This document shows positions 34,376 through 47,200 of a DNA stretch of 64,000 bases, in pieces. A program made the translations under genes and the position numbers. Where the stretch lies: the NCBI GenBank assembly GCA_963978905.1, contig OZ022258.1, positions 51,940,591 through 52,004,590 of the forward strand, in the 5' to 3' direction. Position 1 is the stretch's first letter. Each line of letters starts with the position of its first letter. The stretch is from Trichostrongylus colubriformis (taxonomy: Eukaryota; Nematoda; Chromadorea; Rhabditida; Trichostrongylidae). A model generated the notes under the pieces. That model had not been told where the DNA came from. It searched no databases and saw nothing but the letters and a program-made list of their open reading frames with translations.

Positions 34376-35245
34376 CGACGGATCAATCGACACGAACCGT
34401 GGCGCCATCATAACTTCGTTTGAATTGGATAAAAATAGGAAAAATTGAAGCTTTGGTCGTCTCTATGGGACGAGTTCAATGGAATGTCGAATTTGGATGG
34501 GCAGGTCACCAGCTTCATGGTGAAAGCTGCAAGGATTCCCTTTTTTCCCCTCAAACTGGACTCCGACTTTTTTGGGCCTACATTCACATGTTCAATTGTT
34601 GCCTGCCCACGTTCCGCACAATTTTTCCAGCCACTTATCTTCAGGTTTCAGCACTTTTCAGCAACAGCTTTTCAGAATCCGTCGGGTAATTGAAAAAGTC
34701 ACTCACCTATCACAGACCACTAGTTGCGTGCTGCAGGAATCATCTTGACTTCCGAAATTCAGGCGAGCGCTTCTCCTGTGTAAAGCCTCAAACATCAGTG
34801 TACGGCGTATTTTGAATGCAGCTAATTCCCTCTATCCTCGCCAAAATGACATCTTTAAGCAATGAAAACGTTGTCTCAAGTAAGTGAACGCTAACTATTC
34901 TGAGAATTATCCTGCATGATCAGGTCAGTGCCTGGCGGTCTTACCACTTATTTGAGCCTCCAATTCTTCATTAATATCAGGGAGCACTACTTAATATGTA
35001 ATGAGTACCGGTGTGATGTAGTAACACCGCGAGGCATTGACCTGAACTGCAGGGTAATTAGAAAGTTAATTAGCGTTCACTCACTTGAGAAAACGATATC
35101 TAGAGAATAGGAAGACAATTCATTCCACATTTCATAGGTCGTTGAACCCGTCGCATCGAGACAAATCCAAAACTTCTATTTTTTCTCATTATTCAATTTA
35201 AATGAACTTATGATGGTGCGACGGCTAGCATCGATTAATCTGTCG
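34376..35245. mobile_element. Foldback element with arms over 100 bp
   Basis: The left arm starts CGACGGATCAATCGAC and continues gcgccatcataacttcgttt. The right arm (about 35110-35245) is its diverged inverse, ending gatggtgcgac...cgattaatctgtcg. The left half also matches 50660-51185 in inverted orientation, downstream of gene D. Confidence 0.5.
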
Positions 35246-36704
35246 TGAGCAGTTGATTTTTCCGAAAATGTTAGATGTATTGGCGTTACGCAGCAGCTTA
35301 CGCGACAAAAAAATTAACGCATTTCTGCTGCTGTAACAGAATAGCTCTGATAAGGCTGATAAGACACGGAACAAAAATTTTACGCGAAGCCCAAAGAAAC
35401 AGGTGGTGGGCAGCCATGTTAGGTTGTCGTGTCCGTGGACTTTCCAGCTGATTGAGGACAGAGCGCACATTTACACGATAATCTTGGGTGGGCTATCGCT
35501 TTCCAAAAACACCAGGAGGGAGCAATTTTGGCCTACGGTATTTTTCGCTTACGGTATAGCGACTCGTTCAGTTGCCACCTTTGCACAAACGGCGTTGGCA
35601 AGACGTTGATTGTAAAATCATCGAATGTCTTCAATATGAATATCTTTTTTTCTTACTATTTTGCTCATTCCTCCTTTCGATGTTCCAGTTACTTGTTTTT
35701 GGACTTGTACCGTATCATATAATTGAAATCAAATTTATCCTAAGCGACATCAAGTGACAATGCGCCCCTCGGCCACTGAAGCGTGCATTTCATGGTGAAG
35801 CTCACTAGAATGTCAATAGAGTAAAAAAACGCGTCCTTCAGCCCGACTTTTGTTACAGATTATCTCTTCTGAGCGTGAATAATCACTTGCAGAGAGTTGT
35901 GCTTCCAGATCCGCTTCCCCTCCTTGCCCTCTCCCGGTGCCTTTAAAATGAAAGCAGAGGTCCAATGAAGAAATGTGTACAAAGACCGCTCATAAATCGT
36001 TCATTCAGAATTTCCTCGCTGTATTCAGTACACGGTTTTTGCCGGCGTGCTGAACGAATTGATGAGGTGTTTTGTGTTATATAAGCGCTGATGGGTCTGG
36101 AGGGTTTTTTGGGGAACGCTAAAATTGTCCTGGTGTCTATGTGAATTGTGTATGATTTGTGTTAATACAGCAAGTCTATGAATTGAATTCTAAACCGTGA
36201 TGATCACCGTCACCTGACTGACTGACCCACTTCAAAAGTCCTGACGTGCACCCTAATCTAGTCACTCTACAGAAGGCAACGGTGTGTAGCGAGAAGTGTG
36301 AGCGAAAGACATGTCATCGGAAAGGTAAGTAAGAAAAGACGATTTTATTTCCGCCATGCTCCCAGCATCCTGATAAGCTCATACGGACTTTCCGTATATT
36401 GATAAGATGAAGGTGTGTTCCGCCAGAAACGCCGTAAACATAGCAGCTTTACGTTCACGTTTGTATAATAATACTATAACTATATTTGATTACAATAGCT
36501 TTTAATCATAATGGTACTGCTGCAATACGTCGTTGATCTTCGTCCCTTTATACGATGGCGCTATCAGCGTTAGTGAAAACATATGCATGTTCTTGCGTAG
36601 TTATGGAACTCTCGCAAACGATGTTGGTTTCGCGAAGACCATGGAGCTTTCTACTTCTGCGTGTGTTTTATATCCTTCCGTTGTGATAAGCTAGTGCTAT
36701 CTTA

Positions 36705-37557
36705 CTAGGGAAGGTATTTTACTTCCCATGGAACTTTGAAATGAGACCTGGGGGGATCGATAGAACTTCGAACGCTGATTATAACTGTGAAAACCAAAAT
36801 TGCCAAATGGCATCCTGAAGCGAGTTATGCGGGGTCAAATTTGCCTGTGACACCTCATTGGCGAGGCCTTCTGCCATCAGACGCTTGTTGAAATGGCCAT
36901 TTGCAACGAGACACATATCACTGTACGCGCTTTGAAATGCTTATCTCAAATCTGTATACAGAAACTGTCAAACAACTACCTGAATGAAGTTATGAAGGTT
37001 TTTCTGAAAAAAAAGAGTAATACCATTTTATGGTATGTTTGGGAGCCCATAGCGCGCGAGCCATACGTTTTCACGCAAAACCAGTGTGATTTTCGTGTTC
37101 AGGGGATCAAATTACCCTACGGGACAAGTTTTCAGCCAATTCGAGAATTTGACCAAATCTCGGAAAAATTGATGGGCTATTGGCTGGCAACCCATTTAAT
37201 AAAGGAGAAGTCGTTGACCCTTGCCCAGCAAATGCTCTCATTTGGCGCTTGTTACGTGCGTTTAGTGTGATGGGCAAGTGTGATAGGTATGTTTAGGTTA
37301 TCTTGTTCAGCTTGCAGGATTTTTTGTGGAAGGAAGTTCAAAAAACTCCTTCTTAACCCCTGGCCACCCCTAATTTTCCGAGGTTGGGCCATTGAGATGT
37401 CACAGGCAAGTCACAGGCAAACTTTGACCCATCGTAACTCGCTTCAGAATGCCATTTGGCAATTCCGGTTTTCACTGTTGTAATCAGCGTTCGAAGCTCT
37501 ATCGATCCCCCCGGGTATCATTTCAAAGTTCCGCGGGAAGTAAAAGACCTTCCCTAG
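36705..37557. mobile_element. Harbinger-like foldback element with TTA target duplication
   Basis: Terminal repeats of about 135 bp begin CTAGGGAAGGTATTTTACTT. TTA flanks both ends (36702-36704 and 37558-37560), the 3-bp TWA target typical of PIF/Harbinger. The interior is shared, inverted, with 57580-58605. A 125-codon frame inside is not recognisable as transposase. Confidence 0.65.
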
Positions 37558-38558
37558 TTAGAACCTTGAGGAATGGCGGTGGATCAAGGCATTGATAGGG
37601 TAATGCTGATCAGATTTATATTATACCATTATACCATTACCATTATAAAGACCATTATACCAGACATTACTCATCGTGCTGTATGGACTACCGAATTATC
37701 AGCCAGTTATTCTCCATTGGGTGCCCCTCCACCATTTCAGAAGCCTGTCATCATCAATACCTTTGCTTCATTTCCTAGTTTGATTCAGTCTCAGTTGTTG
37801 AATTTTTTGATAATTTATATAGGCCTAGAAATCTTCATAGCTGGTAATGGCCGAGTAATGGCTAGAGTACTGTTTAAATTTTTTCTTTTCTCTTTGATAT
37901 TATTCTGCTTGTTCTGTAACAACGAGATGTCTTTTGTAATGGCACATATAGTGCCGTAACGAAATAATAAATGAATTCCAATCTTTAGTAATAGACAGTC
38001 GCGTTTCACCGTGAAGCCGACATGCAAGCAGCATATAATTCCGATCATTACAACAAGTATTACGCTGCTATCATACATATTATGCTACATCTCAGCCATT
38101 GCTTGGTGAAGAGGCCAAGAGGCGGACCACGTTATAGAACGCGAAGCCTGTTGAAAACGATGCTTCTTCTAAATCTCAGGGACGTGCCTCTCACCGAAAA
38201 CTGCGTCACCTGCAGTTTTCTTAAAATCCCAGTTTCCATTTGGATGGCTTACTCTAGGAGTCATTCATTGCCCTACCAATGGTTTTAAGTAGGTTTTATA
38301 TAATAGTAGTGAGATCCATAACATCACTCAAATTGATTGAATGGATAATTCTCCTATTTTCGTAACTGCTCGAATTCTTTGTCGTTTCCTTAGTAGCAGT
38401 CACTATTTTTGTCGACCAACAAACATTTAAAGAGATTGATACTGGAAGACAGACAAATCGACAAAGCGACACTGACAAACCTAGCCCGCTAGATTTCTGT
38501 AGGAGACTGTACGAGGCTAAAACATAGAGGCATTTTTCAGCCACAGAAAATTACAAAG

Positions 38559-38650
38559 CGGAAGTTGTGTAGTGACAGGTGACGCGCACCTCTTCTCATG
38601 GTGAGGGGATCAAACACTGCATCAGCGCGGGTGGCGTGCAAGTGTTCCGA
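38559..38650 (+). repeat. tRNA-derived SINE, truncated copy
   Basis: Only the tRNA-like head is present: gttgtgtagtgacaggtgac, then ctcatggtgaggggatcaaa, then ctgcatcagcgc. The body is missing. Confidence 0.45.
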
Positions 38651-38770
38651 CCGGTGTCTAGGATGTCAGGTCACCATTATTTTAAAGGGGGGGGGGGGTG
38701 ATTCACTGTAGAAACAACGAAATTAACATTCTTCTGAGAATTGTTCTGTGCCGAAGCTTCATGCCAATCT

Positions 38771-38876
38771 GAATGTGTGAAGAACAATTTGAGGCTCTAA
38801 AAATTTATTATTATTATTGTTTTATTTTTATTACTATAATAAGATTTTGGAGCCTCAAGTTGTTCTTCATACATTC
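38771..38876. repeat. Hairpin with about 32-bp stem
   Basis: gaatgtgtgaagaacaattt...gaggctc pairs with gagcctcaagttgttcttca...tacattc with about three mismatches. The loop is an AT microsatellite. It could be a small foldback element or a hairpin RNA. Confidence 0.55.
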
Positions 38877-39947
38877 TTGTGAGACTAGACATTGTGTTAT
38901 GGACTGTTACGGTAACTAGCTTCCATCCTCATCCTATATCGTATCTGCTTTCAACTCAAAATTGTATTAAATGGAAAATGCCCTAACCTAATCATTTAAT
39001 TAACGAATATGCAATTTGGTTACACATTTAACGTCACAAATATCTGACTTTACTCTTCGATCCTCATCTTTGGCATAAACAGAGCAGCTACGTTGAATTT
39101 GGTGGTAAATCGATCGTGTGGTGAAGTAGACCCACTCATGAGTGACCTGATCCCACACTAATCACCGGAACACTTGCAACACAACCCCTCCACCTCGGTT
39201 CAGGAACCCCTTTTTTCGCATGGGATTTCACCACAGATAAGCTTCCCAGACTCCTAGTTTTCACGTGAGGACATCTTTTAGAGATCCCTTATCACCCATA
39301 TCACTCCCTTTTCTCTTCAAACTAGATTGGGCACGCGATGAAGAATCCCAGCTTCGCAAATTAGTAGTTGATCCGGGCAAACAGGATGTCAATGCAAATA
39401 TGATCTATGATCATTAGCGTCCCAAGGACAGCTGTCTGTTTTGTTTATGCGTCTCCCCACGTGGTTCGCATCACTTGAGGGGATCCTTTGGGTACTCATG
39501 TTGGTACGGGGACGGGGACAACCAAAGATCGTCGTTGTCATGTGTGTGTGTGCGTGTGTCTTCACAAGCAGTGCTACGCCCTAATAATCATGCACCGTTT
39601 GATTTCCCACGCTTGTTGCTTCCGCCACGCTTGTTGCTTTGATCTCATCTTATGTTGCCTTCTATGTCGTTGTAATAATATAATAATAATATGTCGTTGA
39701 AATAGGGCTATATAAGTAAAGCTCATCACCCTCAAGTCGTCTATCCTGCGTTTGATTCAGAGGCAGTGATAGGGGTAATGTGGGTGATGAGAACGTCTAA
39801 ATGGATCACGCAAATGAAAGCTAGGGGTCCAATGTGAGAAGAATAGGTGGCGAGTTTCCGGTGAAAAAGAGTACCCCCGGACATTATAAGAGCTGTCTCC
39901 TTCAACAGCTGCCACTTGCTTCATCCCAGCCCCGCCCTTTCTTCTGA

Positions 39948-40013
39948 CCGACCCGCCCCTTTTGAGAATAAATGGGGGAACCGACCCGCCCCTTTTGAGA
40001 ATAAATGGGAGAA
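39948..40013. repeat. 33-bp tandem repeat, two units
   Basis: ccgacccgccccttttgaga plus ataaatgggggaa at 39948 is repeated at 39981 with one change. Confidence 0.75.
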
Positions 40014-41257
40014 AGGGGTCTAATTTTTCGGATCTTTCACCGTTTCACTCCGTTTCTCTTCACGTTCGCAATATCAAGCACGTGGGCATTCATATTTGAT
40101 GATCTTTCCACATTCGGCCTCAATTCCCCCTATCATTGCCTTCGAATGGTCTAGATATGGTTCGCTCCTCTGAAGCGATCGTTGCAAACAATGCATAGTC
40201 AACGTGAGAGCAATAAACAACAACAACAACAACTATAAAATGTAAATCTAATTCCATACTCGAGTTGCTGCTCTGGGGCTCCTCTGCGTATACTATGCGT
40301 TGCGCCAACTCCAATCACTTGAACATGTTTCGTATGCTGTGATTACCTCTATCCTAGGCGAGCTGATTTGGGTTGCTAATTAATTTTGCGACTGTATGCG
40401 GGGCGTTTCGGGATATCCTTCGATCTCTTCCGCACCCAAATTGAGGTCCTTGATCTACGGCCTGGATCCGCCTATTTCTACTTGCTGGGGACATGGCAGG
40501 TCGTAGATCCGTGCATTGCAGTTCACCATTGGTGCACTGCAGGCACCGTGTCTGAATGGGAACAGCAGATAGGCTGGCAGCGCAGTTTTTAGGCCAAATC
40601 ACTTTGAAGTACGTCTAAGATCCCGTATAGATGTGAAATGGCGCATCACAGACAATAATTTAGACGAAGAGACGATAATTTCAGCATACTTTGTAATTTA
40701 TAGTCCTGTGCTGCTCCAATAGCTTACTTTTTATGATAAAAGTATTATTTTACTATTTTTAGAGTATGCTATTTTGCTCTCTTCTTATGTTTACATGTAG
40801 AGCTGCAATTTCCGTTCTGTCTCTTGTCAACAGCTCACCACGTGTGCATCGAAAATAAGTAAACATGCAAATTCGATGATTCGATTGTATTGTGTGCTTC
40901 AAAGAACTGAAAAACTGTGCAATGTCAGGAGAATCACCATAGGTTGTAGCCTTCGTAGTCTGTCGTTCTTATCTTATCTGCAAAATACACTTAGTGAACT
41001 CTCAAAAAATCCTCTCACCAGGAACTGAAGATCAAAATTCCTCTTCAATGTAAAATTGAAGAAGTTTCACCCAATGGCGAGTAGCATCCACAATTTCGTA
41101 TATTATATACAAAGATTTTAAGAATTGCGTCTATTGCATGCATAAGTAAATTGATGAAATAGAAAATAAATTAATTTCAATAATTTCAATTTCATGGTTA
41201 TTATATCAACGTGAAATTGTTTTAGTATCGTTCTATACATGAAAATACGGTGTGATA

Positions 41258-41263
41258 TTGCAG
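41258..41263 (+). promoter_or_regulatory. 3' splice acceptor before gene D start (probable trans-splice site)
   Basis: TTGCAG followed by AAAA and ATG, five bases from acceptor to start and identical to copy C. It fixes the choice of start codon for gene D. Confidence 0.6.
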
Positions 41264-41267
41264 AAAA

Positions 41268-44200
41268 ATGACCCCAGAGAATCTTTATACGGCTGGTGAT
41301 GGCTTGTATGATACACACGTTGCCTGGGAAGACATTGAAGAAGATATGAAACGTGAACTAAACACCACTTCATCGTTCGGGCCCAAGAAGTCTGCTAAAG
41401 ACATTGGAGATGGCAATGTGAGTTAATTTCATAATCGTTTTGCAGTAATCAGACAACTTCCTCCTATTTTCACTATTATCGGATTTTTTCCTAATTACTA
41501 TTTTTTACTCCACTTACTGTCTTTTACCGATATGTGGTAATAGGGCGAAGGTGGTGCAGTGAAAGGTGGCATACACTTACACTCTCATGGTGCAGGGATC
41601 AAATCCCGCATCAACGACCGCCCAGGCCAACTAAGCCTTCCGTCTGTCCGGGGTCAATGAATAGGTGTGAGACTCGCCGGTAAGTATAAAAAGCATTGGC
41701 CTGTACATGATTGGCTTCGGGAGTCATTGTATAGGCCTAATCGTATTCTGCTACCACCACGTATTAATAGAAATGGAATTGGCTGTGCATTCAACAGAGG
41801 GAATTGATTATGCCAAAAACTTATCCTTTTTACCTTCATTGTCATCTGAACGAAGATTTTTCCTGCAGGGATTCATGGCAAAAATCCTACTTATCGAACC
41901 TGATTGGCAGCGTAAGGACGATAAGAAACTCCCCCAAAACTTCATAGTAAAGGTAAGTGTCCGCTCCTTCGGAAAGTGCACAATAGGAGGATCATGATAA
42001 GAAATCTGAAAATTCCAAAAAATATTCGTATTTGGAAAAATAAAAGAATGTGAAGTGACGAGGAGCCCCAACTATTGATAAGCTCAGCCCTTGGAACGCT
42101 GCCTCATTCGTTCCGTAATATTTTAAACGATGAAAGAGCTTTTAGAAAATCAGAGGATTTTTAGATAGTCACGCAGCTTGTTATGCAGAAATTTACGAGC
42201 GAGATATCTAAAGAGAAAAACGTTGACAACAACTTCACCGACCCAAAATTTATGTCAAAATATGAGGCTCTTCAAAAGCGGGTGAGTCGCTCAGAATCTT
42301 TTTCAAAATGCAGGCAAATACAATTTTTTACGGTTTTCATGACCCTTCAGAGTTTCAGTGTCACAATACTGAGGTGGCCGTGTTCGATTATTTGAAAAGG
42401 GTCCCAGAAGGTGAAATTGTAGTTCCAAAGGTTAGTTATCCAGCTTTCACTAGATATTTATATTTATATATTTATCATTAAATAGTTTATTACTTACACT
42501 TTTAGTTATTTTGATCATTCTCGGAATGATTTTTTTTTGAGGCGCTTTGTAATCTCACATTTCAAAATCTAACATTTTTGATTGCTATAATTATATTACA
42601 GTGAAAAACTATATTTATATGCGTCAAAATTTCACTTTACAGATCTACTGCGCAAAGAAGTTCAGCAAAAGCAATCCGGTAAAAGGCTATATAATTATGG
42701 AATATCTCGAAAATATTCAAGCAATACATGTATTCGAAAATGTCAAACCATCACAACTAAAACAGGTTCGTTTGGAGGAAGGTCGGTCGCGTAACTGTTT
42801 CCGTGGACGCGGGAAGGTCGCTGTAGTTACGTTAAAGGAATAGTCCACGGAATTTGCACGATACTAATTACTTTAAAAACCACTCTACTAGATACAACAC
42901 ATAGATAAAAATACGAAAAGAAATGAGGAATTCACTTCATTTTAAACAAGAAATCGAAAAGCTGGGAGAGGAACAACTTGTTCAGATTCCCGCCACATTT
43001 TCCGACACAACATTTGAACAGTAGTTAGCGGCTAAAGCGCAATTCAAGTTAACGCGCCTAATCTTGGCTTCTACTCTGCGTCCCGACCACGTGATTGTCG
43101 CCGTTTGCTCCTCAGCTCTCTAAGGCCGCGTTCATACTTTGCGGTGCAGGCAACGGGGTGTGGCTGCGTGTCTCTGCGTCTCCACCTGTACTACCGCGTC
43201 TCGTTGATTGAGTTGTCTGCACCACCCCCGTGCCACTCTGCCTCGCTGCTTGTGAACGCTCTGCCGGTGCAAAGTATGAACGCAGCCTAACGTCGATACC
43301 CACTCGGACGCCCCACCCTCTATCGTCATTTTGGGAAGCTCTATCTCTATTCTTGCATATGCTCATGGAACTTTGTATGCAGCCCTCAAAGCAAATTCGA
43401 CATAAATATGTGTATAACGAAACAACTCAACTATCGTAGGGAGACGGGATGGGGGTAGAGTGAGTAATGACAAACTTTTAAAGTGAGTCATTTTAATGAA
43501 ACTAGCGGCTTGGAAAGGCTATATACGGCAGAATTCAGGGTGAAAGCGGTAAAAATAATATGTGATATGTAACTGCAATTGTGATAGGTCTGATTCATAA
43601 GCACCGGAACACCATAGCAAACATGTGGGAAAACGAAAGTATGAATATTGGGTTGAGGAATAAGTCCCCGCGGTTTTTTTAAACCCCGTTTTTCACATTG
43701 TTCCCTCCGTCTTTCAACGAAGCTTATATATGTTTTCGATAGAGCTTTTTCTGCTCTACAAAATGCTCGTATCTGTTTTTTGATTCCTTCGACTACCTAA
43801 TATTTATGAGGTTTGGAAGTGAAAGTAGCTGAAGGCAAAAAACTGGCACTTGCGCACCTCATCTTTCTCGTCTGCCATCGAGTTAAAAAAATGGTTGTGT
43901 ATACGGTTCGATAGAGCTTTCTCAGCTCTACAAAATGGTACTACTTATTATTCAAATCGCTCAACTTTTTGCTGTTTTTAAGACTCACAAATGCAGTACT
44001 CGCAAAAGTGTGCACTTTCGTTATCTCCTCTTCCTCGCCTACCATCGAGATTGGAGAGGATGTTAATATGTGCATTCGATAGAGCTCTTTTTGCTCTACA
44101 AGATGATACCACTCCTCTTTTGTATCCTCTCACATTTTAGCATTTAGGGATAAACTTCCACCTGTTTTTCAATCCAAAATTGCATAATGAATATGAATTT

Positions 44201-47200
44201 CTTTGGCAGATTGTTTTGTGTTATTCGATACAGCTCTTTTCGCTCTACAAGATAGTGTTCATGGTTTTTGTTCGAATTGATTTTTGCTATTTTTTAGATC
44301 ATTTTAAAGTCGACGAAATCGAGAATTTTCGACCAGATGTGTCGAAAATGCTCGATTTCGTCGACTTTTAAATGATCTAAAAAATAGCAAAAATCAATTC
44401 GAACAAAAACCATGAACACTATCTTGTAGAGCGAAAAGAGCTGTATCGAATAACACAAAACAATCTGCCAAAGAAATTCATATTCATTATGCAATTTTGG
44501 ATTGAAAAACAGGTGGAAGTTTATCCCTAAATGCTAAAATGTGAGAGGATACAAAAGAGGAGTGGTATCATCTTGTAGAGCAAAAAGAGCTCTATCGAAT
44601 GCACATATTAACATCCTNNNNNNNNNNNNNNNNNNNNNNNNNNNNNNNNNNNNNNNNNNNNNNNNNNNNNNNNNNNNNNNNNNNNNNNNNNNNNNNNNNN
44701 NNNNNNNNNNNNNNNNNNNNNNNNNNNNNNNNNNNNNNNNNNNNNNNNNNNNNNNNNNNNNNNNNNNNNNNNNNNNNNNNNNNNNNNNNNNNNNNNNNNN
44801 NNNNNNNNNNNNNNNNNACATATTAACATCCTCTCCAATCTCGATGGTAGGCGAGGAAGAGGAGATAACGAAAGTGCACACTTTTGCGAGTACTGCATTT
44901 GTGAGTCTTAAAAACAGCAAAAAGTTGAGCGATTTGAATAATAAGTAGTAGCATTTTGTAGAGCTGAGAAAGCTCTATCGAACCATATACACAACCATTT
45001 TTTTAACTCGATGGCAGACGAGAAAGATGAGGTGCGCAAGTGCCAGTTTTTTGCCTTCAGCTACTTTCACTTCCAAACCTCATAAATATTAGGTAGTCGA
45101 AGGAATCAAAAAACAGATACGAGCATTTTGTAGAGCAGAAAAAGCTCTATCGAAAGCATATATAAACTTCGTCGAAAGACGGAGGGAACAATGTGAAAAA
45201 CGGGGTTTAAAAAAACCGCGGGTACTTATTCCTCAACCCAATAGATTGGAGTGGAACTGTTATTCCCTTCTCCACAGTCTGTCAAAGTTTTTTCTTGAGA
45301 CGATCACTTACTCCAGAAATCTTATCTTCGTATTCCGATTTCTGGACTAGCGTTCTCCTTTCAGACATGCGTATTTCGAAATTTGCAAATAGGGTGTTTA
45401 ACTTGATAAGGAGCAGTCACCAAGTTCACCAACGATTGCACATCTTTAAAGATACAGTGATGGGAATGATGTGGCTAACCAGGAACTGCTAAGATGAGTC
45501 GTCCAAAAACCAGGGGCCAAAAAGACCATATGTGGTGAATTTCTTAGTGGGAGGGGGCTGCTGTCCTTTGGGCGACGCGTCATTTGTAACAGCAACCATC
45601 ATTTTTTCTCGACATGACCCGCCCCTTTTCAACGTGGCCCGCCTCCTTCGAGTATCAGTGCTGGATGTATTTTGCCCACAACCCAGGATCCCACTGCCTT
45701 TTAGCTGACTATGTTCTCGTTTAGATTCTACATTACAAAGCTGTTCTCGAGGCATACTCACTTGATGTCACTTCGGAAGAAAGGAAAGAATTCAATTCAG
45801 AAGCTTTTGACAATATTTACAATAAAATGTTCAAACAAGAGGTGAGGCATCTGACGAGTTTCAAGTTTTAATGGTTCCGATCGGAAATCTGGGACCAACT
45901 GACAATATTTTGAGAGAAGTCCTTCTAGGTCCAAGAACACATTGTGGAAATGTTTGAATCGTTCAAAGGTAAGAAACTGGCTGAGAGCGCTGCTCAGCTG
46001 AAGGAAATCATACCGGAAGTGATGGATCTGAAAAGGGCAGAGAATTTGGCCGATGAACTTGGTTGGTACACTCAAATTCACTTTTTGTTAATTTTTGTCT
46101 GTCATCACAACGACAAACAAAACATGAGGTGATGAGAGGTCAGCTGGCAAAGAAAGAAATTCCGATTCATATGACTGCACGAATCCACGAAAGCAGTGGA
46201 TGGAAATCTTACGTGCGCGTCAGGACACTTCAAATGATCCAACTGCTCATTACTGCATACTGGTACCGTTGAACTAACTCGATTCGAGTTTCCTGTCGTT
46301 TATCCGGGAGATAGGAGAGGCAGAAATAGAAGGAAGTAGGGGGACGAGTGAAAGGTACATGTCAAATACATCGAAATTGGGCGGTCGGGACTCAAGAGGT
46401 AGACATAGTACACGCCCTCTGTCTGCTCACGGAAAGCAAGTGTTTTACTAAAATAATCAACTTAGGCGAATTGTCGTCATCGGTTAGTAAAATATAGGGT
46501 CAGAGGAGGAGAAAATGTGAGGGAATTCGCAACTAAAGGAAAAGTGCCCTGGGCCCACTCAATTAGGAAATCCGTGACTTTTTATTGTAGAGCCTCTGGG
46601 AATGTTCATGTCCGAGGAGTGGCGATTTGTATGTCATGAGCAACGCTAGCATTTAAAACACCTACTTCTTCTTTTTTGAGGTATGGAACGCGTTCTTTGC
46701 CATGGAGATTTATGGTCGATGAACATCCTTTGGAAGCCAAGCAAAAATGGCCTCACCCTAGCTGCTGTGATCGATTATCAGGTAGGGGGATCGTATTAAC
46801 GTACAGAAAACCTCGTCAATTTCAATGAAAGACTCTAAAAGAGCACCAGATGGAGCCAGCTGTTGCAGTGAGAAAGGATGCGATTTAGCCCGCATAGCTG
46901 CCTCGTAACAAAATAAGTGGGTCAAAAGATAAAATTACGATAAAAATATTCTTCTGAACGTGTTTTCTGGCAGAAAACAACTAAAATCTAAATGATGAAG
47001 TTGTAGTGTGGTTCGCATCATTTACAGTTTTCATTGGAGCCCAGCCTTGTTACCTGTCTTGCTTAATTTTCCTGTTTCGTTTCGTGTCTGGCATCATTTG
47101 CTCTTGGGCGGGGCTTACGTGAGGAGCGGGGCTTGAGTTTAAAGCTTGATATCAGGCAAAAAAGTCAATAAAATGTTCCGATACCATGTATTCAGAAGTA

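Larger units (their letters stand above)
31075..41267. other. Intergenic region C to D
   Basis: No gene recognised in 10 kb. It holds a TTAA-flanked foldback (33227-33743), a long-armed foldback (34376-35245), an inverted interspersed repeat (about 35420-35945), a Harbinger-like foldback (36705-37557), a truncated SINE, a hairpin (38771-38876), a 33-bp tandem repeat (39948-40013) and an (AAC)n run near 40209. From about 34110 on it is the duplicate of the B to C intergenic region. The part 31200-32060 resembles 49700-50300 downstream of D. Confidence 0.55.
42766..45724. other. Intron 5 of gene D
   Basis: Nearly 3 kb with no exon. It begins with a foldback-family fragment (42832-42853, gttaaaggaatagtccacgg). 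About 43110-43290 is GC-richer with no recognisable gene. The giant palindrome with N gap spans 43646-45243. The last 450 bases align with intron 5 of copy C (27500-28070), so the palindrome is an insertion specific to D. Confidence 0.7.

Noticed and set aside
36893..37270. 125-codon open frame
   Set aside because: Inside a Harbinger-like foldback; no transposase similarity that I can see and the related element lacks the frame.
40209..40229. CRISPR-like or structured repeat
   Set aside because: Simple (AAC)n microsatellite. No CRISPR array is present in this eukaryotic sequence.
44541..44948. Open frames across the N gap
   Set aside because: Mostly unknown residues; palindrome arms with no coding signal.
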